Made by a program: the position numbers and the translations under genes. From Moraxellaceae bacterium (lineage in GTDB: Bacteria > Pseudomonadota > Gammaproteobacteria > Pseudomonadales > UBA3067), in NCBI GenBank assembly GCA_002401525.1, contig NVTH01000150.1, forward strand, positions 1 through 6,382: a stretch of 6,382 bases of DNA. The letters are read 5' to 3'. This document shows positions 5,592-6,382 of the stretch, piece after piece (position 1 is the stretch's first letter; each line of letters opens with the position of its first letter). Under the pieces are notes generated by a model that was not told the origin of the DNA, made no database searches, and worked only from the letters and a program-made list of their open reading frames with translations.

Positions 5592-5619
5592 AAAAAACGA
5601 GCCCTACGGCCCGTTTTTT
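5590..5619 (-). terminator. Intrinsic terminator of slyD
   Basis: Read on the minus strand, the RNA stem CGGGCC / GGCUCG (one G-U pair) with loop GUAG is followed by eight U. It lies 21 bases past the slyD stop. On the plus strand the stem has an A-C mismatch but is followed by six T, so it may also work weakly in that direction. Confidence 0.85.
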
Positions 5620-5640
5620 ATAATCATCGCACCGTCATGC

Positions 5641-6129
5641 CTAGTGCTGATGACCGCCCACACCGTGCACATGGCCATGAGAAAGCTCTTCCGCTTGCGC
5701 ATCTCGCACTTCCAAGATCTCAATATTGTATTTTAAGGCGACACCCGCAAAGGGATGATTGGTATCTACATCGACATTAAATTTACCCACTTTTACCACG
5801 GTGACGTTTTTGCCACCGTCTTTGGTATTCACTTTGACAATTTGGCCTTTTCTCAGCTTTTTCTTGTTTTTCACCATTAAATGCTTAATGGGAATACGCG
5901 TAATAGCGTCTTCCTTTTTTTCGCCGTAAGCCTGAGCGGGAGTCAGTTCAACTTCAATTTTATCGCCCGCCTGTTTGCCCAAAAGCGCCTGTTGCACAGG
6001 CCACAACATGCCGCCTTGACCGTGTAAATACACCGTCGGTTCACTGTCCAAGCTGCTTTCAAGTTCCGCCCCGTCGAGAGCCGCCAAGGTGTAATGAAAG
6101 GTGACTACTTTATCTTTTTCAATTTGCAT
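5641..6129 (-). CDS. slyD: FKBP-type peptidyl-prolyl cis-trans isomerase, SlyD-like
   Basis: SlyD is a cytosolic folding helper: an FKBP prolyl isomerase with an inserted chaperone flap, and a His-rich tail that binds nickel. This 162-residue protein shows the order of the family: VVTFHYTL (8-15), YLHGQGGML (34-42), AYGE (67-70), the inserted flap (about 71-121), NHPFAGVALKYNIE (124-137), and the tail EELSHGHVHG plus VGGHQH. The tail has five His and no Cys, clearly shorter than the E. coli tail (196-residue protein), so metal storage is probably reduced. I chose ATG 6129, since MQIEKDKVV matches the family start; a TTG at 6150 would add seven residues. The best ribosome-binding site, GGAG, is rather far (13 bases). 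The gene lies 85 bases after prfC and ends at an intrinsic terminator. Confidence 0.93.
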   Translation of the reverse strand: MQIEKDKVVTFHYTLAALDGAELESSLDSEPTVYLHGQGGMLWPVQQALLGKQAGDKIEVELTPAQAYGEKKEDAITRIPIKHLMVKNKKKLRKGQIVKVNTKDGGKNVTVVKVGKFNVDVDTNHPFAGVALKYNIEILEVRDAQAEELSHGHVHGVGGHQH

Positions 6130-6214
6130 AACGTTCAATAAACTCCGCAACGATTTTTCAAAATTTAATAATTAATATCCGTAATAGCGCCCGCATTGCG
6201 CCTTACGATTTAAT

Positions 6215-6382
6215 TTAGTGTTCCCGCGTGGCACGGAACTGAATTTCAGGCCAGCGCTCTTCCATCAACGATAAGTTCACTCGACTGGGGGCGAGGTAGG
6301 TCAAATGCCCCCCACCATCCACTGAAAGCTGATCGGATGCTTTACGCTTAAACTCAGCGAGCATTTTCTCATCGTCACAGAC
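6215..6382 (-). CDS. prfC: Peptide chain release factor 3 (RF3), C-terminal end only
   Basis: RF3 is the GTPase that removes RF1/RF2 from the ribosome after termination. Only the last 55 residues are in the window; the gene continues past 6382. The sequence has [20 protein letters not shown], then [20 protein letters not shown] and the end RATREH. This matches the C-terminus typical of gammaproteobacterial RF3, which ends in TREH. The GTPase domain lies outside. No clear terminator follows; slyD starts 85 bases later, so read-through is possible. Confidence 0.92.
   Translation of the reverse strand, partial: VCDDEKMLAEFKRKASDQLSVDGGGHLTYLAPSRVNLSLMEERWPEIQFRATREH

Noticed and set aside
5518..5780. 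Two plus-strand frames over the slyD 3' end
   Set aside because: They are antisense to slyD and to its terminator, with no family resemblance.

Overview
The right two thirds of the window (about 2100-6382) look like ordinary gammaproteobacterial chromosome. They carry the end of prfC, a SlyD-type prolyl isomerase, a glyoxalase-fold (VOC) protein, an HD-GYP response regulator, two small exported proteins, and copies of the proteobacterial palindromic repeat that translates as 'IPAKAGI'. Genes are moderate in GC and both strands are used.

The left third is different. Positions 1 to about 880 are very AT-rich and hold no gene under the standard bacterial code. On the minus strand, however, one frame (59-898, 280 codons) contains no TGA at all and is broken only by TAA and TAG. 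Read as glutamine, as in the ciliate nuclear code, these give a protein-like sequence that ends at a real TGA (56-58) followed by AT-rich DNA. Its centre resembles a ciliate protein type that I recall but could not check. This part may be eukaryotic DNA joined to bacterial DNA, by transfer or by assembly chimera. The bacterial-looking sequence starts at about 884 with what may be the left end of an IS3-family element.

From 884 to about 2095 lies gene debris: a frameshifted IS3-type orfA start, weak minus-strand frames, and the C-terminal ATP-binding end of a sensor histidine kinase cut off from its gene. Next, on the minus strand, come two overlapping genes for a small secreted protein and a membrane protein (2100-2941). 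A repeat-rich intergenic region follows (3224-3617): two identical 29-bp palindromic repeats facing each other, each extended outward by a tandem array made from its own outer half.

The HD-GYP gene (plus strand) encodes a probable cyclic-di-GMP phosphodiesterase whose receiver domain has lost several canonical residues. The remaining genes run on the minus strand: prfC (partial), slyD with an intrinsic terminator, an unrecognised small frame of up to 53 codons, and the VOC gene, whose ribosome-binding site overlaps the small frame's stop codon. The small frame and VOC gene are probably co-translated. The rest look like independent housekeeping or signalling genes.
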